Program-made: the position numbers and the translations under genes
In this document: positions 1-9,332 of the stretch, piece by piece
Position numbering within the stretch: the stretch's first letter is position 1
Layout: the number at the start of each line of letters is the position of its first letter
NCBI RefSeq assembly: GCF_009720835.1
Contig: NZ_WNKZ01000006.1
Coordinates: 59,264 to 123,263 of the forward strand
Source of the DNA: Pseudoduganella buxea
GTDB lineage: Bacteria; Pseudomonadota; Gammaproteobacteria; Burkholderiales; Burkholderiaceae_D
DNA length: 64,000 nt
Direction: 5' to 3'
Notes under the pieces: generated by a model
The model's database searches: none
Told to the model about the DNA's origin: nothing
The model's input: only the letters and a program-made list of their open reading frames with translations

Positions 1-280
1 TGACGACGCGCGACGGGCCGTCGTCTTCTTCCAGCAGGAAGTCGGTGCGCAGATGCAGGTCGCCGTTTTCCGCTTCGTAGTAACGGGCCGACGCTTCGAT
101 GTCCTTGACTTCGTCTTCGCCGGGCAGGATCACGCCGTAGATGGCCTTGACCCAGGCCCGTTCGTCGTCGTTCGGGTCGGTTAGGTCGACCCAGACCGGT
201 GCCACTTGTTCAAGGTCTTCGCGCGTCTCGATGGGCACCTGGTTGAGCCGGCCATTTTGTAAAACGAATACATTGATCAT
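1..280 (-). CDS. corA: CorA-family magnesium/cobalt transporter, N-terminal part (cut by window start)
   Basis: Only the first 93 codons lie in the window; the gene runs off the left edge. The start is the ATG at 280, giving MINVFVLQNGRLNQVP, followed by a segment with VWVDLTDPNDDERAWVK and an acidic stretch with EDEVKDIEASARYYE. This matches the cytoplasmic N-terminal domain of CorA transporters as found in Burkholderiales. CorA forms an inner-membrane pentamer that takes up Mg2+ and some Co2+; its membrane helices and GMN motif would lie outside the window. It is the last gene of the minus-strand run, 128 bases after the DUF4124-like gene, so it may have its own promoter. Confidence 0.85.
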   Translation of the reverse strand, partial: MINVFVLQNGRLNQVPIETREDLEQVAPVWVDLTDPNDDERAWVKAIYGVILPGEDEVKDIEASARYYEAENGDLHLRTDFLLEEDDGPSRVV

Positions 281-408
281 AGGCACTCTCAGCCGGGTGG
301 ATCAGGCGCGCGGGGCGCAAAATTCAAAACAGCGCAAGTGTACCCGCAAAGGCCGGGCCCAGACCATACCGCCTGGCACCTTTTTGTACCCCGGGGCTTA
401 GAAAAGGC

Positions 409-783
409 TTAGGGCATGGCCCGTTCCAGCATCTTCTCGCGCAAGCCCTGCTGCGGCTCGGCCGGGGCCGGCGGCGCCTTCGGCGCTTCGATGCCGTGCG
501 AATCGTGGATGGCGATGACCTTGCCCCGGTGGCCGCACTCCGTATTGGAGATGACGGTCCGTCCGTCGATGGTGCATTTGCGCAGCGGCGCGGTGGAGGA
601 TTCAGGCCCGGATGCCTGTGCGGCAATGGCCGGCGCGCCCGGGCCCGCCACCTTGCGCCAGCCTTCGGCGAACAGGTTGCGCTCATGGCGCATCGAGAAC
701 AGCGCGGCCATGGCCAGCGCCGCCAGGGCCGCCATCGCGAGGGCGACCGCCACCAGGCTCAAGCCCGCTTGCCGGCGCCTCAT
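409..783 (-). CDS. Small membrane-anchored protein with a DUF4124-like domain
   Basis: A 124-residue protein with a hydrophobic segment at about residues 7-28 preceded by RRR, so probably an N-in membrane anchor or uncleaved signal. The middle holds a short two-cysteine module (RKCTIDGRTVISNTECG, about residues 68-84) that resembles the DUF4124 domain of envelope proteins. The tail is Pro/Ala rich. The start ATG overlaps the mtgA stop by 4 bases (ATGA), so the two are probably translationally coupled. Function is unknown; an envelope role is inferred from the anchor and the link to the peptidoglycan gene mtgA. Confidence 0.75.
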   Translation of the reverse strand: MRRRQAGLSLVAVALAMAALAALAMAALFSMRHERNLFAEGWRKVAGPGAPAIAAQASGPESSTAPLRKCTIDGRTVISNTECGHRGKVIAIHDSHGIEAPKAPPAPAEPQQGLREKMLERAMP

Positions 784-1493
784 GGCAGCTCCGCCGACCC
801 CATCCTGCGCAGGATGGTGGCCGTGCGCCGGTTCAGGTAATTGGTATTGCGGTGGGCGTCATAGTAGCGGGGGTTGGGCAGCATCACGGCCAGCTTGGCC
901 GCCTGCGAGGCGCCCAGCTTGGCCGCAGGAATGCGGTAGTAATAGCGCGCCGCCGCCTCGGCGCCGTAGATGCCGCGGCCGAATTCCACCACGTTCAGGT
1001 AGATTTCAAAGATGCGCTGCTTGTCCATCAGCGCTTCCAGCATGTACGTGATGACCAGTTCCTGGCCCTTGCGCAGGTAGCTGCGCGAGCCGGACAGGAA
1101 CAGGTTCTTGGCCAGCTGCTGGGTGATGGTGGAGCCGCCATGGGTCACCTTGCCCCGCTTGTCGTTGCGCTCGAAGGCCTTTTCCAGCGCGTCCCAGTCG
1201 ACGCCGTCGTGGTCGGAGAAATTGGCGTCCTCCGAAGCGATGATGGCCCGCTTCAGGTTCTTCGAGATGCGCTCGTACGGCACCCACTGCTGCTTGACGG
1301 TCGCGTTCGGATCCTTCTCGCGCATTGCGGCTTGCTGCTGGCGCATGAAAGCCGTCATCGTCGGGTTATGGTCGACCCACCACCAGATCTGGACGAAAAA
1401 ATAGGCCTGCACGGCCAGGACGATGACGATGGGGACGATGAACACCCACTTGACCCAGGCCCAGCGGCCCGGGGACTTGCGCACGTTTGTCAT
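780..1493 (-). CDS. mtgA: Monofunctional biosynthetic peptidoglycan transglycosylase
   Basis: A 237-residue GT51-family glycosyltransferase that polymerises lipid II into glycan strands at the outer face of the inner membrane. One membrane helix lies near residues 13-34. The GT51 signatures are present: [14 protein letters not shown] with the catalytic Glu in the ED-F-H-G motif, [16 protein letters not shown], and [13 protein letters not shown]. Length fits MtgA, and there is no transpeptidase domain. Its ATG overlaps the aroE stop by 4 bases and its stop overlaps the next start by 4 bases, so it lies in a tight aroE-mtgA operon, an order common in beta- and gammaproteobacteria. Confidence 0.95.
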   Translation of the reverse strand: MTNVRKSPGRWAWVKWVFIVPIVIVLAVQAYFFVQIWWWVDHNPTMTAFMRQQQAAMREKDPNATVKQQWVPYERISKNLKRAIIASEDANFSDHDGVDWDALEKAFERNDKRGKVTHGGSTITQQLAKNLFLSGSRSYLRKGQELVITYMLEALMDKQRIFEIYLNVVEFGRGIYGAEAAARYYYRIPAAKLGASQAAKLAVMLPNPRYYDAHRNTNYLNRRTATILRRMGSAELP

Positions 1494-2308
1494 AGTGTTT
1501 GACGCATGGTTTCCAATATCGCCGCCGTCTGCGGGCGCACGCCGCGCCAGCCGAGGAAGGCTTCGGCGGCCTGCTCGACCAGCATGCCCAGGCCGTCCCG
1601 CGGCACGGCGCCATGGCTTGCCGCGAAGGTCAGGAAAACGGTCGGTTCCTTGCCGTACATCATATCCAAAGCAAGAGTGCCTGGGTGAAATACCGATGGG
1701 GCGATGGGCGGCAGCTCGGCCTGCAGGCTGGCCGATGTTGCGTTAACGACGATATCGAAGCTGCCGGCGATGTCACCGAAGCCGCAGGCGGACAGCACGC
1801 CCTCGCCGCCCAGCGCGGCGAACTGCCGCACCAGCGCGTCGGCGGTGGCCACCGTGCGGTTGGCGATGACCAGTTCACGCGGGCGCTGTTCCAGCAGCGG
1901 CAGCACGGCGCCGCGCGCGGCCCCGCCGGCGCCCAGCAGCAGCACGCGCCTGCCTGCAATGGCCGCGCCCGCATTGACGAGGATGTCGGCCACCAGGCCG
2001 GCACCGTCCGTGTTGTCGCCCGTGATGCCGTGCTCGTCGAACAGCAAGGTGTTGACGGCGCCGGCGGCCTGGGCCCGGATCGTCAGCGCGCCGGCCAGCT
2101 TGTGCGCTTCCAGCTTGAACGGCACCGTCACATTGGCGCCCTTGCCGCCCTCGGCGATAAAGGCCTGCACGGCCGCGGCAAAGCCGTCGACGGGCGCCAG
2201 ACGCTTGGTGTATTCCAGCTGCTGGCCCGTCTGGACGGCGAAGGCGGCGTGGATGTCGGGCGATTTGCTGTGGGCGATCGGGTTGCCGAAAACGCAATAG
2301 CGGTCCAT
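1490..2308 (-). CDS. aroE: Shikimate dehydrogenase (NADP+)
   Basis: Reduces 3-dehydroshikimate to shikimate in the cytoplasmic aromatic amino acid pathway. The 272-residue protein shows the AroE substrate motif [13 protein letters not shown] near residue 8, the catalytic-Lys segment NVTVPFK near residue 61, and the NADP-binding [14 protein letters not shown] near residue 126. The ATG at 2308 has an AGGACA ribosome-binding site about 5 bases upstream. It overlaps mtgA by 4 bases and follows the TonB-like gene by 19 bases. Confidence 0.95.
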   Translation of the reverse strand: MDRYCVFGNPIAHSKSPDIHAAFAVQTGQQLEYTKRLAPVDGFAAAVQAFIAEGGKGANVTVPFKLEAHKLAGALTIRAQAAGAVNTLLFDEHGITGDNTDGAGLVADILVNAGAAIAGRRVLLLGAGGAARGAVLPLLEQRPRELVIANRTVATADALVRQFAALGGEGVLSACGFGDIAGSFDIVVNATSASLQAELPPIAPSVFHPGTLALDMMYGKEPTVFLTFAASHGAVPRDGLGMLVEQAAEAFLGWRGVRPQTAAILETMRQTL

Positions 2309-2327
2309 ATTGTCCTGTCGATTCCTG

Positions 2328-3209
2328 TCAGTTTGAACTGTTCAGGTTGGTTTCCAGTTTTTCCTCGCGGGTGAACTTGAAGCGGGTGATGATCACCCAC
2401 AGGTCGTCCTTGTCGGAGGACAGCATATTTGGCGGGAACTTGCCGAACGGCGAGGCGCGGCGCACGATATTGATCGCCGCCTCGTCCAGCGCCGGGTTGC
2501 CGGAACTGGTCTGCACCTTGATGCCGCCTTCCTTCATATACAAGGTGCCGTCCTGGAAGATGGGAATCTGCAGCACCAGCTCGCCATACAGCTTGCGGCC
2601 GTTCTTCTGCGGGAAGTTCAGTGTGCCCACCTCTTCCACCTTGCGCTGGAAGGTCTTGTAGTACATCGCGTAGCCCACCTGCTGCGTGCTGGGTGTGATG
2701 TAGGTGCGGCGGGGGCGCTTGTTCTCGTCCTCGATGCGCTGCGTGATCTCGGCCGCCATGCGCGCGATGGCCCGGCTGCTTTCCACCAGGTCGGCGCCGC
2801 TCGGCACGGGGTCCGGCTTCTTTTCCTCCGCCACGGGCGCGGCCCGGTACGGCGTCTTCTTCACCTGCGTCATCAGGGCATCCTGCTTGGCCTGCAGTTC
2901 GTCGATGCGCTTCTGCGCCGCCTTGATGCTGTCGCCGTCCTCCATCCGCCGCATGTCCGGCAGGGGCGACTTCGAGCGGCCCTTGTCGGCATTGCCGCCG
3001 CCTTCCAGGTTGGCCTGGGCCAGCGCATCGGCCTTCAGCGGCCGGTTGGCGTGCTTGGCGTTGACGAGGATGACTTCCAGCGTGGGATCGGTGGGCGCGA
3101 TCTTGAACTCCTTCGGCGCCGCGAAACGCACCGCCAGCATTGCCGCATGCGCCATCACGGAGACGGCCAGGGCAATCATCAGGAACCGGTTTTCTTGAAG
3201 AGACTTCAC
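2328..3209 (-). CDS. TonB-family energy transducer-like protein
   Basis: A 293-residue protein with an N-terminal membrane anchor (about residues 8-28), a charged middle region rich in Lys/Asp/Glu, and a C-terminal domain from about residue 195 with the TonB-type layout ([20 protein letters not shown], then a helix, then FGKFPPNM). Such proteins span the periplasm from the inner membrane and pass proton-motive energy to outer-membrane receptors. No ExbB or ExbD gene is nearby, so its partners are elsewhere or it has a divergent role. The start is a GTG at 3209 with a weak ribosome-binding site; internal ATG codons would remove part of the anchor. Confidence 0.83.
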   Translation of the reverse strand: MKSLQENRFLMIALAVSVMAHAAMLAVRFAAPKEFKIAPTDPTLEVILVNAKHANRPLKADALAQANLEGGGNADKGRSKSPLPDMRRMEDGDSIKAAQKRIDELQAKQDALMTQVKKTPYRAAPVAEEKKPDPVPSGADLVESSRAIARMAAEITQRIEDENKRPRRTYITPSTQQVGYAMYYKTFQRKVEEVGTLNFPQKNGRKLYGELVLQIPIFQDGTLYMKEGGIKVQTSSGNPALDEAAINIVRRASPFGKFPPNMLSSDKDDLWVIITRFKFTREEKLETNLNSSN

Positions 3210-3254
3210 AGGCAGGCAGCAAAAGGCAAGGCGGAATGCGTCATTCTACGCGCG

Positions 3255-3330
3255 TAAAACCGGGGACAGCCCCCTGTTTCGAGGAAATAATTGCTCGAAA
3301 AATGGGGTCTGTCCCCATTTTTCAGGCAAC
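3255..3330. repeat. Pair of opposed palindromic repeat units after the RNB ribonuclease gene
   Basis: The unit at 3291-3330 reads TTGCTCGAAAAATGGGG, TCTGT, then CCCCATTTTT and ends GGCAAC. The same palindrome recurs at 28561-28601 and 46969-47006. A second, diverged unit at 3255-3287 lies in the opposite orientation: its reverse complement begins TTCCTCGAAACAGGGGGC and continues CTGTCCCCGGTTTT. The proximal unit overlaps the stop codon of the ribonuclease gene, so the last codons come from the repeat edge. The A/T-flanked hairpin could act as a terminator between that gene and the TonB-like gene. Confidence 0.8.
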
Positions 3331-5403
3331 AGGCGGCTCGGCGGCGGCTACTTCCGCCTTTTCGTCGGCCGGCTGGTCGGCGTCGGGTACCAGCTCCGGC
3401 ACGGTTTCGCCGACCAGGGCCGCACCAGGTACTTCCGCGCCGGCTGCTTCCTCGCCCTCGTCTTCCTCGAAGTCGACGTCGCCGGCCGGGGCCTGGTCCG
3501 CCGGGATCTCCAGCAGGCGCGTTTCGATCGACAGGTCCACTTCGTCCCAGCGCAGCACGTCGAGCTTGACGGCGGCGCCCCGTGCCACGGACGGCATGCC
3601 GGGCAGGCGGATGATCAGCGGAATGTCCGTCAGGCGCAGCACTTCGTCCTTCAGCACGACGGCTTCGACCTGGCGCTTGTCCTCCTGGCCGAGCCAGCGC
3701 AGGCACCAGTAGCGTTCCATATTGGCCTGGAAGTCGGCGTAGGCCGCGTAGGCCGCGTCGAAGGCGGAGACGATGGCGAACAGGTTGGCGTCCTTCTGCT
3801 TGAACGGCGCCACCAGGGGCGCCGTCACGCCGTTTTCGGCGCAGGCCAGGATCTGCCACTGGTTGACCAGGTCCGTGTAGCGGCGCAGCGGCGACGTGCT
3901 CCACGCGTACTGGTCCACGCCCAGGCCCTGGTGCGGCGCCGCGTGCGTCACCATGCGCACCTGCATCTTGGCGGCCCAGCCACCCACGCCCTGGCCCTGG
4001 CTGCGGTAGATGCCCGGCACGCCGTGATCGTGCATCAGCTTGCCCCACGTGCTGTTGGCGAAGATCATCAGCTCGGCGACGATCTTGTCCAGCGGCGCGC
4101 CCCGCTTGCGGCGGGAAATCGTCACGACGTCGTCTTCCACGTAGAAATTGAAGTCGACGCGGTTGTTCTGTTCCGGCTTCAGGCCGAAGCCTTCGCGCTT
4201 GACCATGCGGCCCGCTTCCAGGTGGCGCGCCCAGCCCCACAGCAGGGTCAGTTCCGCCTTGCGGGGATACTCGCCGCTGCCGTCGGCCAGGGTGTCCTCG
4301 TTGACGACGTCATCGAGGTCGTTGTGGCGCAGGTTGTTGGCGATCGGCACCAGCTCGGCCTTCGTCTCCGTGGCAACGACCGTCCAGTCGGCGGGATTCA
4401 GGGTGGCATACAGCGACAGTGCCGGGCAGGTCTTGCCTTCGGCCAGGGTGAAGGCATTGACGATGCTGTCCGGCAGCATGGTGATCTTGTCGCCGGGCAT
4501 ATACACGGTGGACATGCGGGCCCGGGCGATCTTGTCGATGGCGTCGTCCGGGCGGATGCCCAGGCCCGGCGCGGCGATGTGGATGCCGATGCGGACATTG
4601 CCGTCCTCCAGGTGCACCACCGAGAAGGCATCGTCGATTTCCGTCGTCGTCACGTCGTCGATGGAGAAGGCTTCGACGGCCGCCAGCGGCAGCTTGGCAC
4701 GCACCGTCGGCACGGGCACGTCGGGGAAACCGTGGCCTTTCGGGAAATTCTCGAACAGGAATTTCGCCATGTGCAGGTCCTTGGCCGAACCGATGCCGCC
4801 AACGGCCAGCATCAGGCGCGCCGGTGTCGTGTGCAGCTCGTTGCAGGCCGCATCCAGCGCCTTGAATTCGATGGTGTTCTTGTCCGGCTTGAACAGCAGC
4901 TGCTGGACGATGCCGGCCATCGGCGCCGGCAGCTTGTCCGCTTTCAGCTCATCGACATACTGCTGCTGCACGATGGCCTGCTGCTTTTTCTTCTCGATGC
5001 CGGCCAGCGCGGCCTGCAGCGACTGTTCCGGCGCGGCCTTGTAGCGGCCCCGCCCCTTCTTGTAGAAGTACACGGGCGCCGAATGCAGTGCCAGGATCAG
5101 GCCCGCCGCCTCGTGCGGCAGCGGCGCGTGGCCGAAGTATTCCGTGCCCAGTTCCGCGAAGCCGAATTCCTCCTGGCCCGCCACTTCCCACAGAAAATCG
5201 AGGTCGACATCGGCCGCCACGGCTTTCGCCTCCGTCAGCAGCACGTCCGGCGCCGGCTTCTCGTACTGCAGCAGCACGTCCTTGGCCTTTACCTTGCTGC
5301 GTTTGCCGCTGGCCAGCTCCACCTGGTAGGCCTCGCCAGCCTGGGACAGCACGGTACCGACCTTGAAATCGCCGGATTCTTCAAAAAAGACATTCATGTT
5401 CAT
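3322..5403 (-). CDS. RNB-domain (RNase II/R family) exoribonuclease
   Basis: A 693-residue protein of the RNase II superfamily, which degrades single-stranded RNA 3' to 5'. The RNB catalytic motif is visible at about residues 247-261 (FSIDDVTTTEIDDAFSV), with the cluster of metal-binding Asp residues, followed by RIGIHIAAPGLGI and TVYMPGDKITMLPDSIV. The conserved SPLRRYTDLVNQWQI motif lies further on. A long acidic Glu/Ala/Pro tail follows about residue 640. The start ATG overlaps the ubiC stop (ATGA). Whether it is functionally RNase II or RNase R cannot be decided here; a full C-terminal S1 domain is not obvious. Confidence 0.92.
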   Translation of the reverse strand: MNMNVFFEESGDFKVGTVLSQAGEAYQVELASGKRSKVKAKDVLLQYEKPAPDVLLTEAKAVAADVDLDFLWEVAGQEEFGFAELGTEYFGHAPLPHEAAGLILALHSAPVYFYKKGRGRYKAAPEQSLQAALAGIEKKKQQAIVQQQYVDELKADKLPAPMAGIVQQLLFKPDKNTIEFKALDAACNELHTTPARLMLAVGGIGSAKDLHMAKFLFENFPKGHGFPDVPVPTVRAKLPLAAVEAFSIDDVTTTEIDDAFSVVHLEDGNVRIGIHIAAPGLGIRPDDAIDKIARARMSTVYMPGDKITMLPDSIVNAFTLAEGKTCPALSLYATLNPADWTVVATETKAELVPIANNLRHNDLDDVVNEDTLADGSGEYPRKAELTLLWGWARHLEAGRMVKREGFGLKPEQNNRVDFNFYVEDDVVTISRRKRGAPLDKIVAELMIFANSTWGKLMHDHGVPGIYRSQGQGVGGWAAKMQVRMVTHAAPHQGLGVDQYAWSTSPLRRYTDLVNQWQILACAENGVTAPLVAPFKQKDANLFAIVSAFDAAYAAYADFQANMERYWCLRWLGQEDKRQVEAVVLKDEVLRLTDIPLIIRLPGMPSVARGAAVKLDVLRWDEVDLSIETRLLEIPADQAPAGDVDFEEDEGEEAAGAEVPGAALVGETVPELVPDADQPADEKAEVAAAEPPVA

Positions 5404-5990
5404 CTCGTATTCAATGTTCGTGGGACCAGCGCGGCGACCGTCGGCATGAAGACCTCCGTCACCAGGAGGCTGCCCTGGCGTCGCCGGTACAGGCAGCGCC
5501 GCGCATACAGCAATTGTTCGTCGGGCAGGGCGTGGCCGGCCGTGGCCAGCGCCGCGCGCGCCCGTTGCGCCAGCGGGTGACCGGCCCGCAGCCGCGCATA
5601 TTCCAGGGTGCCCCGCGTCACGCGTGGATCGCCGAACAGCGTGGTGCCCAGCGAGCGTTCGCCCAGCGCGGAAAACAGGGGCCAGTCGGAAGCGTCGGCG
5701 CTCATCGGCACCACCGTGTGGGCGAATACCACCGGTCTATTATCACACCGCAGCAGTACTTCCCTTTCCCAGGCCCGGCCCGGGCGGTGCAGGCCGATGG
5801 CGCGCGCCTCGTCGGCCAGGCAGGTCGCCACGTGCTGGTGCAGCACCTGCACGCGGAAGCTGTCGCTGTGGTTCTTCAGTTGCGCCGTCAGCGAGCCGCC
5901 CGCCGTCAGCCAGCGGCGCAGCCCGGCCGGCGCGTTCACGGCCAGCACGTGGCCATGCCAGTTGGCCTGGCGCAGCGAGCGTTCCCTCAT
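5400..5990 (-). CDS. ubiC: Chorismate lyase
   Basis: Converts chorismate to 4-hydroxybenzoate and pyruvate, the first committed step of ubiquinone synthesis. The 196-residue frame begins at the ATG at 5990 (MRERSLRQANWHG), which overlaps the yqiA stop by ATGA. Family features include the REVLLRC segment with a conserved Arg, PVVFAHTVVP, and the LGERSLGTTLFGD motif; the length fits UbiC. A longer frame upstream is the out-of-frame shadow of yqiA. It is coupled to yqiA upstream and to the RNB gene downstream by 4-base overlaps. Confidence 0.92.
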   Translation of the reverse strand: MRERSLRQANWHGHVLAVNAPAGLRRWLTAGGSLTAQLKNHSDSFRVQVLHQHVATCLADEARAIGLHRPGRAWEREVLLRCDNRPVVFAHTVVPMSADASDWPLFSALGERSLGTTLFGDPRVTRGTLEYARLRAGHPLAQRARAALATAGHALPDEQLLYARRCLYRRRQGSLLVTEVFMPTVAALVPRTLNTR

Positions 5991-6580
5991 GCGGCGCCGC
6001 GCACGCCGCCGAAGGCCAGGACCTCGTCCACGTAGTCGGCAAATTCGGCGATGCCGTGGTCGCTCCCTTCGATGACGTGCTGGCGTGCACCCGCGTAGTG
6101 GGCCACCATGTCGCGGTAATCGAGCACCTCGTCGCCGGTGGCGGCGACGAGGAAGTAGCGCTCGGGGCGCGTGATGGCCGGCACGGCAAAGGCGCGCAGC
6201 TCGTCGATATACCCCCGCTTGAACTCGAAGGGCTCGTCGCTGTGGTACATCGTCGTCACGCCGACGTGGCGCTCCAGGTCCCGCAGGGGCGTGACGGCGG
6301 GGTTCAGCAGCACGGCGCGGCAGCCCAGCCGTTCGGCCATCCACGTGGCGTAGTAGCCGCCCAGCGAGGAGCCGACGATGCACAGGGCATCGGGCAGCAC
6401 CTGCGCCACCAGCGCCATGGCCTGCTCCATCGCCAGCTTGGGGGAGGCGGGCAACTGCGGCGCGACGTAGTCGCCGCTGCGGCCCAGCGCCGCCATCCGC
6501 TCGGCCAGCAGCCGGCCCTTCATCGACCGGGGCGAGGAACGGAAGCCGTGCAGGTAGAGGATCGTGGCCCCGGCACCCAT
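5987..6580 (-). CDS. yqiA: YqiA-family alpha/beta-hydrolase (esterase)
   Basis: A 197-residue cytoplasmic esterase-like protein. It opens with ILYLHGFRSSPRSMKG, the YqiA signature, and has the nucleophile elbow GSSLGGYYAT with Ser72. The C-terminal half supplies the likely acid (GDEVLDYRD) and base (GSDHGI) of the triad. The natural substrate is not known for the family; E. coli YqiA hydrolyses short-chain esters. Its ATG overlaps the last base of the mpl stop (TGATG), so it is coupled to mpl. Confidence 0.9.
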   Translation of the reverse strand: MGAGATILYLHGFRSSPRSMKGRLLAERMAALGRSGDYVAPQLPASPKLAMEQAMALVAQVLPDALCIVGSSLGGYYATWMAERLGCRAVLLNPAVTPLRDLERHVGVTTMYHSDEPFEFKRGYIDELRAFAVPAITRPERYFLVAATGDEVLDYRDMVAHYAGARQHVIEGSDHGIAEFADYVDEVLAFGGVRGAA

Positions 6581-7947
6581 CAGGCCAGCGCTTCCAGCAG
6601 TTTCTGGTGCACGCCGCCGAAGCCGCCGTTGCTCATGACGATCACATGGTCGCCCGGGCGCGCATGGCCGACGATGGCCTTGACCATCAGGTCCAGGTCC
6701 TCGTAGGCCGACGCCGTCGCCCCCATCGGCGCCAGCGCCGAGCCCAGGCTCCAGCCCAGCGACTTCTCGCTGCCGAAGCCGAACACCAGGTCGGCATCCT
6801 TCAGGCTGCCCGGCAGCGCATCCTTCATCGCGCCCAGCTTCATCGTGTTCGAGCGCGGTTCCAGCACGGCCAGGATACGCGTGCCGGCACCCAGCTTCTG
6901 GCGCAGGCCGCCCACGGTGGTCTCGATGGCCGTCGGGTGGTGGGCGAAATCGTCGTAGACGGTCACGCCGTTGACGACACCGCGCACTTCCATGCGGCGC
7001 TTGACGCTCTCGAATTTTTCCAGCGCCTTGGCGGCCTGGGCGATCGGCACGCCGACGTTGCGCGCCGCCGCGATGGCCGCCAGCGCATTGCTGCGGTTAT
7101 GTTTACCCGTCAGCTTCCAGTCGACGGTGGCTTCGAACCTGGCGTTGAACAGCACGTCGAAGCTGCCGTCGGGGTGTTCCTTCATCGTCCAGTTGGTAGT
7201 ATCGCCGCCGCCGAAGGTTTCCTTCTCACTCCAGCAGCCACGCCGGATCACCCGCTGCAGCGATTCCTCGTCGCCGTTGACGATGACGCGGCCGATGCCC
7301 GGCACCGTACGCACCAGGTGGTGGAACTGCGTCTCGATGGCGGCCAGATCGGGGAAGATGTCGGCGTGATCGTATTCCAGGTTGTTCAGGATGGCCGTCT
7401 TGGCGTGGTAGTGCACGAACTTGCTGCGCTTGTCGAAGAAGGCCGTATCGTATTCGTCCGCCTCGATGACAAAGAACTCGGAGTCCGCGCCGGGGCCCGT
7501 CAGCCGGGCCGACACGCCGAAATTCATCGGCACGCCGCCGATCAGGAAGCCGGGCGCGTAGCCGGCGTCTTCCAGGATCCACGCCAGCATGGCCGACGTC
7601 GTCGTCTTGCCGTGCGTGCCGGCCACGGCCAGCACCCATTTATTGCGCAGGATATGTTCGCCGATCCACTGGGGGCCGGACACATAGGGCAGGCTGCGGT
7701 TCAGGATTTCTTCCACCAGCGGGTTGCCGCGCGACACCACATTGCCGATCACATAAAGGTCCGGGTTCAGGCCCACCTGCTCCTTGTCGAAACCCTGGAT
7801 CAGTTCGATACCCTGGGCCTCCAGCTGGGTGCTCATCGGCGGGTAGACATTGGCGTCGCAGCCCGTCACCTTGTGGCCGGCTTCCTTGGCCAGCACGGCC
7901 AGGCCCCCCATGAAGGTGCCACAAATGCCGAGTATATGGATATGCAT
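6580..7947 (-). CDS. mpl: UDP-N-acetylmuramate:L-Ala-gamma-D-Glu-meso-DAP ligase
   Basis: Peptidoglycan-recycling ligase that joins the recovered murein tripeptide to UDP-MurNAc in the cytoplasm. The 455-residue protein starts MHIHILGICGTFMGG, has the Mur-ligase ATP loop GTHGKTTTSAMLAWIL near residue 115, and has the central-domain YDHADIFPDL and C-terminal VLEPRSNTMK motifs of Mpl. It heads the minus-strand run (mpl-yqiA-ubiC-RNase) and is divergent from the gene at 8027 across 79 bases, which must hold both promoters. Confidence 0.96.
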   Translation of the reverse strand: MHIHILGICGTFMGGLAVLAKEAGHKVTGCDANVYPPMSTQLEAQGIELIQGFDKEQVGLNPDLYVIGNVVSRGNPLVEEILNRSLPYVSGPQWIGEHILRNKWVLAVAGTHGKTTTSAMLAWILEDAGYAPGFLIGGVPMNFGVSARLTGPGADSEFFVIEADEYDTAFFDKRSKFVHYHAKTAILNNLEYDHADIFPDLAAIETQFHHLVRTVPGIGRVIVNGDEESLQRVIRRGCWSEKETFGGGDTTNWTMKEHPDGSFDVLFNARFEATVDWKLTGKHNRSNALAAIAAARNVGVPIAQAAKALEKFESVKRRMEVRGVVNGVTVYDDFAHHPTAIETTVGGLRQKLGAGTRILAVLEPRSNTMKLGAMKDALPGSLKDADLVFGFGSEKSLGWSLGSALAPMGATASAYEDLDLMVKAIVGHARPGDHVIVMSNGGFGGVHQKLLEALA

Positions 7948-8026
7948 GTTCGTCGCGGTCGATAGTAGTGGAACGGGATTTTACCCGACGCGCGGCCCGG
8001 CACCGGTTCAGAGTATCATCACGCTC

Positions 8027-8683
8027 ATGATGCAGAACCCCCACGACGACATCGCGCAGGTGCGCGCCCGCATCGCCACGCTTGCGGCGCGCCTGGTGGC
8101 CCAGGACGGCGCCGACTACGGCAGCGCCAAGCGCAAGGCGGCGCGCCAGGTACTGGGCGAGACCAACGCGGGCAAGCGCGACCTGCTGCCCGACGATGCC
8201 CAGGTCGAGGAAGAAGTGCGGCAATACCACGCGCTGTTCAATGCCGACACGCAGCCGGCCCGCCTGCAGCAGTTGCGCGTGGCGGCGCTGGCCGTGATGG
8301 AGCAGCTGGCCGACTTCAACCCCTTCCTCACCGGCGCCGTGCTGAACGGCTCGGCCGGCGCGCACGACGACATCCACCTGCAGCTGTTCGCCGACAGCGC
8401 CAAGGCCGTGCAGATCTATTTATTGAACAGGAACGTCACCATCGATATCGGCGAGACGGGCCATTTCAAGGGTGCCCGCCACGACCCGGTCGAGACGGTG
8501 AGCTTCCTGTGGCAGGGTGAAGGCGTGCACGCGGAACTGTACGAGGAACACGACCTTCGCGGCGCCCGGAAACAGAAAAGCGGCGAACGCCCCGTGCGCG
8601 CCGACCTGGCCGAAGTGCGCGCCCTGGTCGAAGCGGGCGTTATTTCAGACAATACTAAAAATACCGAACACGGAAACGAATGA
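8027..8683 (+). CDS. Nucleotidyltransferase-fold-like protein of unknown function
   Basis: A 218-residue protein from the ATG at 8027 (a second in-frame ATG follows at once at 8030). The N-terminal half is helical. Around residues 102-122 the segment [19 protein letters not shown] has the spacing of the GS...DxD motif of the Pol-beta nucleotidyltransferase fold, but the second Asp is His117, so metal-dependent transfer activity is doubtful. I recall such genes being labelled UDP-N-acetylmuramate-alanine ligase, which the sequence does not support. It overlaps the TlpA-like gene by 4 bases. Confidence 0.75.
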   Translation: MMQNPHDDIAQVRARIATLAARLVAQDGADYGSAKRKAARQVLGETNAGKRDLLPDDAQVEEEVRQYHALFNADTQPARLQQLRVAALAVMEQLADFNPFLTGAVLNGSAGAHDDIHLQLFADSAKAVQIYLLNRNVTIDIGETGHFKGARHDPVETVSFLWQGEGVHAELYEEHDLRGARKQKSGERPVRADLAEVRALVEAGVISDNTKNTEHGNE

Positions 8684-9228
8684 AGAAATCTCACTTGCTG
8701 GCCTATGGCGCCATCGCCATCCTGTTTGCGGCTTCGGGGGCCTGGTATGGCACCCGGCAGAAAGCTGCGCCGCCCCCCCTGACCAGTACGGTTCAACCCG
8801 GCGTCAGCGCCCCCGTCGATGCCCTGTTCGCCCAGTCGCTGGCCGACGACAAGGGTGTGCAACAGGCGCTGGCGCAATGGAAAGGCAAGCCCCTGCTGGT
8901 CAATTTCTGGGCCCCGTGGTGCGGCCCGTGCGTGCAGGAAATGCCGGAGTTATCGGCCCTGCAGGCCGGTGGCAAGTACAAGAACCTCCAGGTCATCGGC
9001 ATCGGCATCGACTCGCCCACCAACATCGCCGACTTCACGCAGAAGTTCAAGATCGCCTATCCCGTCTACGTGGCCGGCGTGGCCGGCACGGAGCTGTCGC
9101 GCCAGTTGGGCAATGCCCAGGGCGGCCTGCCGTACACGGTGCTGATCGGGGCCGACGGGCAGGTCAGGAAGACCTATCTGGGACGCCTGAAATTCGATCT
9201 GCTGGAAAAGGACCTGGCCGCGCTGTAG
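8680..9228 (+). CDS. TlpA/ResA-family thiol-disulfide oxidoreductase
   Basis: A 182-residue membrane-anchored periplasmic thioredoxin. One hydrophobic anchor lies at about residues 7-23. The thioredoxin domain carries the active-site motif [10 protein letters not shown] (Cys81 and Cys84) and the cis-Pro region [12 protein letters not shown]. Proteins of this type reduce periplasmic disulfides, for example for cytochrome c maturation; the partner is not evident here. ATG overlaps the stop of the preceding gene (ATGA). Confidence 0.92.
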   Translation: MKKSHLLAYGAIAILFAASGAWYGTRQKAAPPPLTSTVQPGVSAPVDALFAQSLADDKGVQQALAQWKGKPLLVNFWAPWCGPCVQEMPELSALQAGGKYKNLQVIGIGIDSPTNIADFTQKFKIAYPVYVAGVAGTELSRQLGNAQGGLPYTVLIGADGQVRKTYLGRLKFDLLEKDLAAL

Positions 9229-9255
9229 TCGAGTTTGCGCTAACTTATGGCATTT

Positions 9256-9284
9256 TTGACATGTTCTTTTTGCTTGCCAATGGT
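9256..9284 (+). promoter_or_regulatory. Possible sigma70 promoter ahead of aroQ
   Basis: A perfect -35 hexamer TTGACA lies at 9256-9261. At the 17-base spacing the -10 would be AATGGT (9279-9284), a poor match, so this is only a candidate. It sits in the 104-base gap between the TlpA-like gene and aroQ and could give aroQ-accBC its own transcript. Confidence 0.3.
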
Positions 9285-9332
9285 CGCGCTTGGCGGCAAA
9301 ATGCGGAACTTTCGCGGACTATGGTCAGGAAC

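Noticed and set aside
5990..6383. Extension of ubiC to a 327-codon protein
   Set aside because: The extra N-terminal part is the out-of-frame shadow of yqiA; the ATGA overlap at 5987-5990 and the family length fix the start at 5990.
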